The notes under the pieces are model-generated. The model searched no databases and was not told where the DNA came from. It was given only the letters and a program-made list of their open reading frames with translations. Of a stretch of 64,000 nt of DNA, positions 52,460 through 61,640 are shown piece by piece. Origin of the DNA: Aurantiacibacter arachoides (GTDB lineage Bacteria; Pseudomonadota; Alphaproteobacteria; Sphingomonadales; Sphingomonadaceae); assembly GCF_009827335.1 (NCBI RefSeq), contig NZ_WTYH01000001.1:1054001-1118000 (forward strand), given 5' to 3'. The position numbers and the translations under genes were made by a program. The number at the start of each line of letters is the position of its first letter. The first letter of the stretch is position 1.

Positions 52460-54571
52460 CTAGAAATCCCCGCGAACAGACAGGCTGAAGATCGGCCCGA
52501 TCAGGCGGTCGCGGCGCTCGGTAAAGGCAATGGGGGAGGCATCGCGCAGCCCTTCGAACACGGTACGGTCGCGGTAGGACCGGGCGCCGAGGATGTTGCC
52601 CACCCCGGCCGCGACGGTGAGGCCAAAGACGTCCTTGTTCTCCACCGAGGCGCTGACGAACCACGGCCCTTCGGTGGCACGGGAAACCTCGTTGCTGCGG
52701 TAGCGCGGCTGGACGTAAGCGTGGCTTGCCCCCACCGAATAGGCCCAGTCGGTATCGGGAACGTCGTGGCGCAGGTTGAAGCTCGCCTGCCGGGTGGCAA
52801 AGCCGCTCCACTGGCGATCCTCGCCGGTGAAGGGGTCGCTCTGGCGCGAGGTCTGAAAAACAACGGTCGAATCGAGCCGCATCCCGCGCACGCCCAGCGG
52901 ATCCAGGTTGATCGAGGATTCGGAAACGACCGCAGCCGCCCAGGCGCTGGGGATATTGCCCACCGCCTCGCCCCCGCCCGCAACGGGCACGATATCGACA
53001 CGATCCTCCACGTCGCGATAGATGAACCGCAACCGGGTCGATCCCCAGGGGCCGAGCGTCTTGCCCAGTTCGCCTTCCACGCTCCAGTCCTGTTGCGGGC
53101 GCAGTTCGGCGTTCCCGGCGTTCTGGTTGTCGTCATCCAGGAAGGCGCGCGCGAGGAAATCGTAGAACGACAGCTGTCCCACGCGCCGGGCGACGCGCAG
53201 CGACGCATCGAACCCGCCGCCCGGCTGCCAGGCCAGCGATAGCGAACCCTTGGGCCGCAGGAAGCTGCGCGTCAGGCCGCCATCGCCGGTCTGCATGATG
53301 GTCGAATGTTCGGCGCCGGCGATCAGCTGGAACGACAGGTTGCTGGTGATGGGGCGGCCGAAGCTGAGCGATCCTTCGTACCGGTCCTCGCTCACCCCGC
53401 CGCTGCCGCCGGGGAAGGGCACCTCCGTGAACGCGCCGTCGTCATCCAGCAGGAACAGCGCGGCGACATTGTCCAGGGTGTTGAACGCCGCTTCGCCCGC
53501 CACCTGCCAGTCGCCGCCGAACATGCGCCAGGTGTATTCCCCGCGGCCGATGGTCTCGCCAATATCGCCCGATTGCGTGTAGCGGCTGCCCAGCGTTGGG
53601 GAGGCGTCGGCGAATTCGGTGATGACGGTCTGGGCAAAGGGTTCGCGGCTGAAACGCCTGAGGCCGATGGTCTTGAGCCGGCCGGGGCCGAGATCGAACG
53701 CGATGTCCCCACCGATCTGCCAGTTCCAGCTGTCCCCGTTCTGGCGCACCGAGCGGACCTGACCAACGCCGTCGAGGAAGGCGCGCGTGCCGTCTTCACG
53801 GTAGCGGTCGTAGACGCGCTGGTACTGACCGTTGAGATTGGCCTCGACCGATCCTGCCGGATCCCAGTTGATGCTGCCCGACAGGCGGGGCGAATCGTAA
53901 TCGCTCGTGAAGACCTCGTCGCGCGTTTCGATCAGCGCGCCGCCACCGTCATACACCAGCGTGGGGCCACCGGCGCCCGAGCGTCCGGAATTTTCGTTGT
54001 TCAGGCCCACCTGATACTCGACGGTCCCCGAACGGCCACTGAGCGAGACCGTGCCGCGGGTCAGCAGCGGATCGGTGAAATTGCTGCGGAATTCGGGGTT
54101 CCAGGCGAACTGTCCGGAAAGATCATTGGCCCGGTAGACGATATTGGCGACCTGCCCGGACAAGCCGGGAATATCCAGCGTCGCGCCATCGACGATCTCG
54201 ATCCGCTCCACGGTGTTGGCGGGAATGCGCTGGAGCAGCGTGAACAGCTCCTCCGACTTGTTCGACGGGCGTGCACCGTTGAACAGCACGTTGCCCGTTG
54301 CCGTGCCGAGCCCGCGGCGCTGTTCACTGTCGCGGATGTTGAACCCGGGCACCTGGCTCAGCATGTCGAGAGCGTTGCGCGGGGCATAACGCTCGAAGTC
54401 CACAGGCGTATAGACCTGTGCTTCGCCGCCGGTGGCAGGCGTCTGCACCAGTGCCGGGTCGGGGGGAGGGGCATCGCCGGTCGTCCCGCCATCCTGCGCC
54501 GCAGCGGGGAAGGCCACGGCCATCAGAGCGCAGGCCATCGCCGTCGACCACGTAAACTTGTGCGAAATCAT
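52460..54571 (-). CDS. TonB-dependent receptor
   Basis: 703 residues. Signal peptide MISHKFTWSTAMACALMAVA ending AAAQD; a plug domain (YAPRNALDMLSQVPGFNIRD, VLFNGARPSNKSEELFTLLQ, RIPANTVERIEIVDGATLDI); and a 22-strand-type barrel ending in GPIFSLSVRGDF with terminal phenylalanine. It imports an unidentified ligand across the outer membrane using TonB energy. GGGAGG lies 7 nt before ATG 54571. It follows the ATP-grasp gene on the same strand with 111 nt between, so co-transcription is possible but not shown. Confidence 0.9.
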   Translation of the reverse strand: MISHKFTWSTAMACALMAVAFPAAAQDGGTTGDAPPPDPALVQTPATGGEAQVYTPVDFERYAPRNALDMLSQVPGFNIRDSEQRRGLGTATGNVLFNGARPSNKSEELFTLLQRIPANTVERIEIVDGATLDIPGLSGQVANIVYRANDLSGQFAWNPEFRSNFTDPLLTRGTVSLSGRSGTVEYQVGLNNENSGRSGAGGPTLVYDGGGALIETRDEVFTSDYDSPRLSGSINWDPAGSVEANLNGQYQRVYDRYREDGTRAFLDGVGQVRSVRQNGDSWNWQIGGDIAFDLGPGRLKTIGLRRFSREPFAQTVITEFADASPTLGSRYTQSGDIGETIGRGEYTWRMFGGDWQVAGEAAFNTLDNVAALFLLDDDGAFTEVPFPGGSGGVSEDRYEGSLSFGRPITSNLSFQLIAGAEHSTIMQTGDGGLTRSFLRPKGSLSLAWQPGGGFDASLRVARRVGQLSFYDFLARAFLDDDNQNAGNAELRPQQDWSVEGELGKTLGPWGSTRLRFIYRDVEDRVDIVPVAGGGEAVGNIPSAWAAAVVSESSINLDPLGVRGMRLDSTVVFQTSRQSDPFTGEDRQWSGFATRQASFNLRHDVPDTDWAYSVGASHAYVQPRYRSNEVSRATEGPWFVSASVENKDVFGLTVAAGVGNILGARSYRDRTVFEGLRDASPIAFTERRDRLIGPIFSLSVRGDF

Positions 54572-54682
54572 CCCTGTCCTCCCGGTTACACTCGTAATCC
54601 AGGGACCACCTGCTTTGCGGCGACAGTGTGTTGTAGCGCTAATCCACTAAAGTTGTTTCGCGGGCGACCAACTGCTTGCGCG

Positions 54683-55732
54683 TCAGGCGATCAAGCCGTT
54701 GCGCCGCAGACTGTCGGCGAGAATCGTCTCGATCAGTTGTTCGTGGCTCCAGCCGAACAACACCGCCGCACGGCCGAAGACCTTTTGCGACCAGAGGTTG
54801 CAGTTGAGGTTGACCTCGAGAAAATGGATTTCACCGGTGTCCTCGTTCACCCGGAATTCGAAACGGCCATAGTCGAACGGGCGGTAATCCGCCCACAACC
54901 GACGGGTGTATTCGGCGAGCGTGGCGGCGATGCCGGCATCCTCGAACGGGTCGAGCGAATACTTCTGCGTCCGATCCACCAGGTCGCGCTTTTCCTGATA
55001 GGTGCGCAGGTGCGCAGGGTCGGACTGGCGGAAGATCATCATCGGCAGAACCACAGGATCGCCCATGGTGATGACGGGCACCTCGATATCGCTGCCATCC
55101 AGGAACGGTTCGACGATGGCATCGTGGTCCAGGCCGAAAACCTCGTCCACCGCCTCGGCCACGCCCTTTGCGTCGCTCGCGTCGCGAACGCCCCAACTGG
55201 CCGACGAATTGTTGGGCTTGATGACCCAGCGCTCGGCAGGGGGCAGGGCGGACAGGTCGACGGGCACGCCCCGGCGGAAAATCGCCCACGGCGCGGTCGG
55301 CACGCCGGCCGCGACGCACGACCGCTTGGCGAGGTGCTTGTCATCGCCCAGCCCGCGCACGATCGGGCTTGCGCCGAGGTAAGCGATGTTCGCACGCTCG
55401 CACAGCAGCGGGCACAGCATCTCCGAATTGAAGAAGCCCGCGCGATTGAGCAGGGGGAAGACGAAATCGACGTCGGGCTTGTCGAAAAGCATATCGAAAT
55501 TGTCGTTGATGGTCAGGTTGAGGCCCAGCGCGGTCAGCGTCTCGCGCATCTCGACATGATAGCGCGCATGGTTGCCGTCTTCCGCCGAACCCTGTCCATC
55601 CCACAGGGCGTTCTTTGCCAGGAACAGTATCCGCAAGGCTTCCTTGGCCTCGGCAGGGATCACGAGCGGGGGAACGGTGGCAGGCAAGAACTGACCCTTC
55701 AAAATTGATTTGACGGCTCTGTAGGGCGGCAT
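54683..55732 (-). CDS. ATP-grasp ligase, D-alanine--D-alanine ligase-like
   Basis: 349 residues. The ATP-grasp features are LGDDKHLAKRSCVAAGVPTA, WVIKPNNSSASWGV, DAIVEPFLDGSDIEVPVITM, FEFRVNEDTGEIHFLEVNLN and a C-terminal LFGWSHEQLIETIL. It would join a carboxylate to an amine with ATP. The D-Ala-D-Ala signature near the end (NxxPG) is replaced by VNLNCNLWS, so this is not the cell-wall Ddl. ATG 55732 has no ribosome binding site; a later TTG is possible. It is divergent from the class-V PLP gene. Confidence 0.82.
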   Translation of the reverse strand: MPPYRAVKSILKGQFLPATVPPLVIPAEAKEALRILFLAKNALWDGQGSAEDGNHARYHVEMRETLTALGLNLTINDNFDMLFDKPDVDFVFPLLNRAGFFNSEMLCPLLCERANIAYLGASPIVRGLGDDKHLAKRSCVAAGVPTAPWAIFRRGVPVDLSALPPAERWVIKPNNSSASWGVRDASDAKGVAEAVDEVFGLDHDAIVEPFLDGSDIEVPVITMGDPVVLPMMIFRQSDPAHLRTYQEKRDLVDRTQKYSLDPFEDAGIAATLAEYTRRLWADYRPFDYGRFEFRVNEDTGEIHFLEVNLNCNLWSQKVFGRAAVLFGWSHEQLIETILADSLRRNGLIA

Positions 55733-55802
55733 AGGGGGAATTTCTAGGACTACTCACCAAGGGCGCGGTCAAATCGAACACCACCAACCAGAGGCGACCG
55801 GC

Positions 55803-57239
55803 GTGGCCGCCCGCACCGCCGGGATCGCGAGCGAACTGCTGGCTAGCGGCGGGGATGCGCGCATCGTCGTTGACGCCGATACCGGCACCAACCGGTATTT
55901 CGCCACGCCCTGGCCCCGCGATACGGTGACCTACGCGTCCTCGACCGCCAACGATATTTCGCCCGAAGCCTTTGCCCATGTCTGTGCCGTTATCGAGAAT
56001 GGGCAGCCCGGATATGCCGCGCACCTGGCGCAGTTGCGCGCACGGCTGCGCGCCGCATACGGCCTGGCTGACGATATTGACGTGGTCTTCGCCGCATCGG
56101 GCACCGATCTTGAATATGTCGCGCTTGCGGCCGTCATCGGGAAGGCGGCGGGGGGCGTGCACAATGTCCTGATCGGCGCGGACGAGGTGGGCAGCGGCTG
56201 CATCCACTCCGCCCATGGGCGCTATTTCGCGCAGGAAACGGCCCGCGGGATCGCCGTCGCCCCGGGAGAAACGGTGGCGGGCCTGGAAGCTGTCGGTCTC
56301 ACGGACATTCCCGTGCGAGCGGAGGATGGAACGGCGCGATCCAGCGAGGACATTGCCGCCGCCGTCGATGCGCAGATTTCCGAGGCCGAAAGGCTCGGCA
56401 AGCACGCACTGGTCCACGTCGTGCATGGCTCCAAGACCGGGCTCATCCTGCCCCGCATGAACGACCTTGTCGCACTACAGCGGCGCTGGGGCAAACGGGC
56501 AAGCTTCGTCGTCGACGCCTGCCAGGCGCGTCTGGGTGAGGACGCGGCGCGGGCGTATCTCGAAGCGGGCTGCATCCTGCTTGTCACCGGGTCGAAATTC
56601 ATGGGCGGTCCGCCATTCAGCGGCATGGCGCTGTTGCCGCCGGGGCTTGCAAAGCACGCCGCTCCGCTTCCCCTGGGGCTGGCCACCATCTTCCGGAAAG
56701 CCGAATGGCCGCTGCACTGGCCCGGCGCCGATGCCTTGCCGGACGAAGAAAACCCCGGCCTTGCCCTGCGTATCGAGGCGGCTGTCTACGAACTCGAACG
56801 GTTCCATGCCCTGCCACCCGGCCGCCGCGCCGAGGTGGCCGAACTGTTCCAGAATACCGTCCGATCTGCCCTGGTGGAGCCGCTTGGGCTGGAGCAGGTG
56901 CTGCCCACCGCGACGGGGAACATGGATGAAAGCGACGCGCATCCGACTGCCATGAAGACGCTGGTGACGCTGTCGCTGGCCGGACTGCCCGGCGTCGTCA
57001 CACTGGCCGATGCCGAGCGGCTGCATCGCCAGCTTGTAACGCAAGGTGTCAGGCTCGGTCAGCCGGTGAAATGCGTGCGTCTGCCGGATGGAGAGTGGGG
57101 CGCCACGCTGCGGGTCGGCCTTTCGATGCCGCAGGCAAGCCGCCTTGCCGCGATGGCGGACGGGGATGCGATTGCAGCGCTGATGCGCGACATGCAGCGG
57201 ATCGCCTCCGCGCTATCCGGGCAGGCGCGTCCATCGTAG
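55803..57239 (+). CDS. Class-V aminotransferase-fold PLP enzyme of unknown substrate
   Basis: 478 residues. The PLP lysine is Lys265 in VTGSKFMGGPPFSG, the ring-binding pair Asp238/Gln241 lies in FVVDACQAR, and VVFAASGTDLEYVALAAV forms the phosphate-binding region; HALVHVVHGSKTGLI is also conserved-looking. The family includes cysteine desulfurases, kynureninases and phosphoserine aminotransferases, but none of their specific signatures is clear. GTG 55803 has AGAGG upstream. It is divergent from the ATP-grasp gene with 70 nt between; together they could make a modified amino acid or dipeptide, which is inference. Confidence 0.8.
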   Translation: MAARTAGIASELLASGGDARIVVDADTGTNRYFATPWPRDTVTYASSTANDISPEAFAHVCAVIENGQPGYAAHLAQLRARLRAAYGLADDIDVVFAASGTDLEYVALAAVIGKAAGGVHNVLIGADEVGSGCIHSAHGRYFAQETARGIAVAPGETVAGLEAVGLTDIPVRAEDGTARSSEDIAAAVDAQISEAERLGKHALVHVVHGSKTGLILPRMNDLVALQRRWGKRASFVVDACQARLGEDAARAYLEAGCILLVTGSKFMGGPPFSGMALLPPGLAKHAAPLPLGLATIFRKAEWPLHWPGADALPDEENPGLALRIEAAVYELERFHALPPGRRAEVAELFQNTVRSALVEPLGLEQVLPTATGNMDESDAHPTAMKTLVTLSLAGLPGVVTLADAERLHRQLVTQGVRLGQPVKCVRLPDGEWGATLRVGLSMPQASRLAAMADGDAIAALMRDMQRIASALSGQARPS

Positions 57240-57278
57240 TCTTCGCCGATATGGTGTAGACCGGGCATTGGGCGTGCA

Positions 57279-57950
57279 ATGAAAACGTGGAAACCGATGG
57301 CTCTGGCGCGCTGGTACGACAATACGATCCTGCCACGGGTCATCGCAGCGGGGTGCGGTGCCGACCGGCTGGAGCGACTGCGCCGCGAAGTCGTGCCATT
57401 GGCGCGCGGCGCGGTGTTCGAACTGGGCTGCGGCGGCGGGTACAACCAGCCGCTCTACGATCCGGCGCTGATCTCCAGCTTCTCCGGCATCGACCCGAAC
57501 CCCGCGTTGCTGGTTGCAGCGCGCGCGGCGGCGGCGGCGCGTGCGGCAGCGGCAGGCGGCGGTTGGCCGATCGACATCCGCGAGGGGCGGGGCGAGGAAA
57601 TTCCGTTCCACGATGGCGCCTTCGACACCGTGGTCTGCACCTTTACCCTGTGCAGCGTGGACGACGCACCGCGCGTACTGGCGGAGATCCGCGGTGTGCT
57701 CAAACCCGCAGGATTGCTGCTGTTCCTCGAACATGGACGCGCCCCCGATCCCGGGCCGGCCCGATGGCAGCGGCGGATTGAACCGGTGTGGAAACATGTG
57801 GCCGGCAACTGCCACCTGACCCGCGAAATCGGCAACGGCATCCGCGCCGCCGGGTTCGAAATCGAACCGATCGGGCGCGACTATCTCGCTTATGTGCTGA
57901 AGTGGGCGGGATGGATGGAATGGGGCATGGCCCGGCGGGCCGGCGCCTGA
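57279..57950 (+). CDS. Class I SAM-dependent methyltransferase
   Basis: 223 residues. SAM-binding motif I is VFELGCGGGYNQPLYD near 47-62, motif II is around FSGIDPNPALLVAA, DGAFDTVVCTFTLCSV is the UbiE/phospholipid-methyltransferase-like motif, and LKPAGLLLFLEHGR follows. A run of Ala-Ala-Arg units (about 82-93) is low complexity. It most resembles small-molecule or lipid methyltransferases; the substrate is unknown. ATG 57279 is used, with ATG 57297 as an alternative. It follows the PLP gene by 39 nt and is convergent with the nucleotidyltransferase gene. Confidence 0.85.
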   Translation: MKTWKPMALARWYDNTILPRVIAAGCGADRLERLRREVVPLARGAVFELGCGGGYNQPLYDPALISSFSGIDPNPALLVAARAAAAARAAAAGGGWPIDIREGRGEEIPFHDGAFDTVVCTFTLCSVDDAPRVLAEIRGVLKPAGLLLFLEHGRAPDPGPARWQRRIEPVWKHVAGNCHLTREIGNGIRAAGFEIEPIGRDYLAYVLKWAGWMEWGMARRAGA

Positions 57951-57971
57951 ACCCGCCCCGACGCGCCGGAG

Positions 57972-58799
57972 TTACGTCCCGGGCGGGATTTCGGGCTTGG
58001 GAATGTCCATGCCCAGTCGCTGGCCCAGTATCCATTCTGCCACCGCGTAGGTGCGCGCATTGTCGACGTCGATCGCCAGCGCGCCGTCTTCATAGACGAC
58101 CGCGTCGATATGCAGGCCCAGGCGCTTGCCAAGCCGCGCCATGCCCTGTCGCATGGTCACGAGTTTTGCGGCCATCAGCATGATGTTCAGCAGACCGAAG
58201 GCGCGCACCATGCGCCCGCGGTTCTTCATGAACTGACCGCCTTCGCGAAAGACCTCGGCCGCGGCCAGGCTCTTGCGACCGTTGAGGCCGAACAGGTTGC
58301 AACTGGCATAGCCGTTATCGCGAAAATCGTAGAAGCCGCGCTGGCCCTGCCGGTGCACGGCCCACACCCGGTCGCGGGTGGTGAGGGTGATGATGGCGTC
58401 GCAGGTGGCGAGAGCGCTGCGCGCCTGTTCGAACGAGTTCGGCGTCAGCAAGACGTTGTCCGCCGTGGTGATGATCACGGGGGTGTCTTCACCCCTGGTG
58501 GCGGCGATGACGCTGTTCACGATGTTGCTGTCGGAATCGATCGTTTCGATCGGTATGCCGCGATCCCGATACGTCGTCAGCACAGGTTCCACCGCCTGCT
58601 GTCCGTCGGGCTCGATCACCACCCTGATCGCCTGGATGGCGGGCAGGGTGGTGAGGGTATCGAGCACGTGTTCGATCAACGGCCTGCCGCAGATCGGTAC
58701 CATGGCCTTGTGGCTGACCCCCGCCCGCTGGGCGAGAGGGTTGACCACCCCGGCGCGCTGGGCGGCGAGGACGACGACGGTTACGGGCAACTGGGACAT
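57972..58799 (-). CDS. Nucleotidyltransferase-like protein (MobA/GT-A fold)
   Basis: 275 residues. Starts TVVVLAAQRAGVVNPLAQRA, followed by AMVPICGRPLIEHVLDTL, which corresponds to the sugar- or alcohol-phosphate nucleotidyltransferase signature, although the glycine-rich loop is unusual (AAQRAG instead of AAGxGxRM). VIITTADNVLLTP holds the metal-binding Asp region. The C-terminal 100 residues include a hydrophobic patch (AFGLLNIMLMAAKLV). Possible roles are cytidylyl or guanylyl transfer to a phospho-alcohol. It lies 27 nt after rne on the same strand. Confidence 0.72.
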   Translation of the reverse strand: MSQLPVTVVVLAAQRAGVVNPLAQRAGVSHKAMVPICGRPLIEHVLDTLTTLPAIQAIRVVIEPDGQQAVEPVLTTYRDRGIPIETIDSDSNIVNSVIAATRGEDTPVIITTADNVLLTPNSFEQARSALATCDAIITLTTRDRVWAVHRQGQRGFYDFRDNGYASCNLFGLNGRKSLAAAEVFREGGQFMKNRGRMVRAFGLLNIMLMAAKLVTMRQGMARLGKRLGLHIDAVVYEDGALAIDVDNARTYAVAEWILGQRLGMDIPKPEIPPGT

Positions 58800-58826
58800 G
58801 ACGGGTGTCAGGTTAGCACGGCTTTC

Positions 58827-61640
58827 CTATTCACCGAAAGTGCGCTGCCACCAGCCGCCGCGCTTGCGTGCGGATTCGGCTTCGGTCCCACCATCGATTT
58901 GCGGTGCGGGATTTTCGGCCTCGGTGGTTTGCGCTGACGCCGCAGGGTCTTCTGCGAGGACCTCGGGTGCATCCGGCATATCCTGTACCGCCACTTCCGC
59001 TTCCGCCGCAGGCTCAACCTTCTTGCGCGAACGGCGCTTGGGCTTTTCGTCGGCCTGTGGTGCCGCCTCGGCAACGCTATCCGCTTCCGGAGCAGGCTCG
59101 GCCTTCTTGCGCGAGCGGCGCTTGGGCTTCACGTCTTCCTCGGGCTGGGCCTCTTCGGCAGGTGCCGGTTCGGCAGCAGCGTCCTGGGCCACCACGGCTT
59201 CGCCTTCATCGGCCTTCTTGCGACGCGAGCGACGCTTGGGCTTCTCTTCCGCTTCGGGCACAGGCGCTTCGGGCACAGGTGCTTCGAGTGCCGGCACTTC
59301 GGCTTCCGGGGCGGCTTCGGCCTCCGCTTCCGGCTCTACCGGCTCGTCGGTTTCAACAGCCGAACTGGCATCGTCTGCCTCGCTTCCGCTTTCCTCGTTA
59401 CGACGACCGCGTCCACGACCGCCACGGCGACGGCGGCGCTTGGGGCGATCCTCGGCGCCTTCGTCGTCACGAGCCGGCGCGGAGCTGGCTTCGCCTGCCT
59501 CCTCGCCTGCTTCGCTGTCACCGTCCGGGCTTTCACCATCCGCGCTATCACGGTCCGAATTATCGCCGTCCTCGCGGCCCTTGCTGCGACCGCGGCCGCC
59601 GCGACGGCGCCGACGACGCTTGCGCGACGCCCCATCGTCATCGTCGGACCCGCGATCGGTGTCGCTCTCGCCATCGGACTCGCCGTCTTCATCGGCGGTA
59701 TCGTCATCGTAGATCTCGTCCTCGTCGTCGCTGTCATCGACGATGGGATCGAACCGGGGTGCCTCGGTCGGCTTGGGGCCGGATGATGCAACGCGCATCT
59801 TGGCGCCTTCGTCCTCACCCTCGGGCTCCACTACCACGGTGACATTGTACCGGTGCTCGATTTCGGCCAGGTCGGCGCGCTTGGCATTGAGCAGGTAGAC
59901 TGCCGCCTCCGTCGACGCGAACAGCGTGATGGCCGTGCCCTTGCCGCGCGCCGCCTCGTCCTCGATCAGGCGCAGTGCCGAAAGGCCCGCGCTCGATGCG
60001 GTGCGCACCAGGCCTGTACCATCACAGTGCGGGCATTCGCGGGTCGTCGCCTCGAGCACGCCGGTGCGCAGGCGCTGACGGCTCATCTCCATCAGGCCGA
60101 AGCCGGAAATGCGGCCCACCTGGATGCGCGCGCGATCGTTCTTGAGTGCGTCCTTCATGGCGCGCTCCACCTTGCGGGTATTGCCGCTGCGCTCCATGTC
60201 GATGAAGTCGATCACCACCAGGCCCGCCATGTCGCGCAGGCGCAACTGCCGGGCGATCTCACGCGCGGCTTCCAGGTTGGTGTTGAGCGCGGTCGCCTCG
60301 ATGCCGTGTTCCTTGGTGGAGCGGCCCGAGTTGATGTCGATGGATACCAGCGCCTCGGTCGGGTTGATTACCAGATAGCCACCCGACTTGAGCTGTACGA
60401 CGGGGTCATACATCGCGCGCAGCTGGTCTTCGGCGCCATAACGCTGGAACAGCGGCACGGGGTCGGAATACTGCTTCACCCGCCGGGCGTGGCTGGGCAT
60501 CAGCAGCTTCATGAACTCCTTGGCGGCCTTGTAGCCTTCCGGCCCCTCGACCACGACTTCCTCGATCTCGCGGTTGTAGATGTCGCGGATCGCGCGCTTG
60601 ATCAGGTCGCTGTCCGAATGGATCACGCTGGGCGCACTGGACGACATCGTGCGTTCACGGATCTCGTCCCACAGGCGGGCGAGATAATCGAAGTCGCGCT
60701 TGATCTCGGGCTTGGTGCGCGAAAGGCCGGCGGTGCGCACGATCAGCCCCATGCTCTTGGGCAAGGACAGGTCGGAGACGATGGTCTTCAGACGCTTGCG
60801 ATCGCTGCCGCTGCTGATCTTGCGGCTGATGCCGCCACCGTGGCTGGAATTGGGCATGAGCACGCAATAGCGACCCGCAAGGCTGAGATAGCTGGTGAGC
60901 GCCGCGCCCTTGTTGCCGCGTTCTTCCTTCACGACCTGGACGAGCAGGACCTGGCGGCGCTGGATGACGTCCTGGATCTTGTAACGACGACGCAGCGCCT
61001 GGCGCTTGGCGCGCGCCTCGTCGATTTCCTTGGCGCGGCTGCCGGAGCGACCCCTGGACGGGCCCTTGCCACCCTGGCGACGACCACGCCCGCGACCGCG
61101 GCCGCGCTGCGACGATCCGCCCTCCGCGGTGTCGTCAGCTTCGGCATCGTCGGCGTCTTCTTCATCTTCCGAGGCGTTGTCCTGGCCATTCTCGAGGTGA
61201 CCGTCCTCGATGGTGGCGACATCGTCCTTCTCGGAGGTGTCGATTTCCTCGACACCCGCCTCGTCCTCGTCCTCGTCTTCCTCGTGGCGATCACGTGCGT
61301 CGCGGTCGTCGTCCTCGTCCTCCTCGGCGCGCAGGGCGGCTTCTTCCTCGGCCGCCTCGGCCTCGGCAGCCAGCAGCGCGGCGCGGTCCGCGGCGGGGAT
61401 CTGGTAATAGTCGGGATGGATCTCGCTGAAGGCGAGGAACCCGTGACGGTTGCCGCCAAAGTCCACGAACGCTGCCTGTAGCGACGGTTCGACCCTGGTT
61501 ACCTTGGCGAGATAGATGTTGCCCTTGATCTGCTTGTGTTCAGCAGATTCGAAATCGAATTCCTCGATCCGGTTACCTTTGAGGACCGCGACCCGGGTTT
61601 CTTCCGGGTGGCGCGCGTCGATGAGCATGCGCGTTGCCAT
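58827..61640 (-). CDS. rne: Ribonuclease E
   Basis: 937-residue endoribonuclease for mRNA decay and rRNA/tRNA maturation. S1 domain at the N-terminus (KGNIYLAKVTRVEPSLQAAF), interrupted at about 84-218 by an acidic then RG-rich insert. The catalytic DNase-like core has VSIDINSGRSTKE and VVIDFIDMERSGNTRK with the magnesium aspartates, and the zinc-link ECPHCDGTG. The last ~330 residues are disordered and highly charged, with arginine-rich KPKRRSRK-type repeats, and probably scaffold a degradosome. ATG 61640 is chosen for the family start MATRMLIDA and GGAG upstream. Confidence 0.95.
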   Translation of the reverse strand: MATRMLIDARHPEETRVAVLKGNRIEEFDFESAEHKQIKGNIYLAKVTRVEPSLQAAFVDFGGNRHGFLAFSEIHPDYYQIPAADRAALLAAEAEAAEEEAALRAEEDEDDDRDARDRHEEDEDEDEAGVEEIDTSEKDDVATIEDGHLENGQDNASEDEEDADDAEADDTAEGGSSQRGRGRGRGRRQGGKGPSRGRSGSRAKEIDEARAKRQALRRRYKIQDVIQRRQVLLVQVVKEERGNKGAALTSYLSLAGRYCVLMPNSSHGGGISRKISSGSDRKRLKTIVSDLSLPKSMGLIVRTAGLSRTKPEIKRDFDYLARLWDEIRERTMSSSAPSVIHSDSDLIKRAIRDIYNREIEEVVVEGPEGYKAAKEFMKLLMPSHARRVKQYSDPVPLFQRYGAEDQLRAMYDPVVQLKSGGYLVINPTEALVSIDINSGRSTKEHGIEATALNTNLEAAREIARQLRLRDMAGLVVIDFIDMERSGNTRKVERAMKDALKNDRARIQVGRISGFGLMEMSRQRLRTGVLEATTRECPHCDGTGLVRTASSAGLSALRLIEDEAARGKGTAITLFASTEAAVYLLNAKRADLAEIEHRYNVTVVVEPEGEDEGAKMRVASSGPKPTEAPRFDPIVDDSDDEDEIYDDDTADEDGESDGESDTDRGSDDDDGASRKRRRRRRGGRGRSKGREDGDNSDRDSADGESPDGDSEAGEEAGEASSAPARDDEGAEDRPKRRRRRGGRGRGRRNEESGSEADDASSAVETDEPVEPEAEAEAAPEAEVPALEAPVPEAPVPEAEEKPKRRSRRKKADEGEAVVAQDAAAEPAPAEEAQPEEDVKPKRRSRKKAEPAPEADSVAEAAPQADEKPKRRSRKKVEPAAEAEVAVQDMPDAPEVLAEDPAASAQTTEAENPAPQIDGGTEAESARKRGGWWQRTFGE

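Noticed and set aside
53306..55708. 800-codon plus-strand frame opposite the TonB receptor and ATP-grasp gene
   Set aside because: It spans two genuine minus-strand genes and the gap between them, and has the antisense composition seen elsewhere.
59853..61481. 542-codon plus-strand frame opposite rne with hydrophobic C-terminal stretches
   Set aside because: The hydrophobic runs are the antisense of acidic Glu/Asp codons in the S1 insert of RNase E; no start signal.
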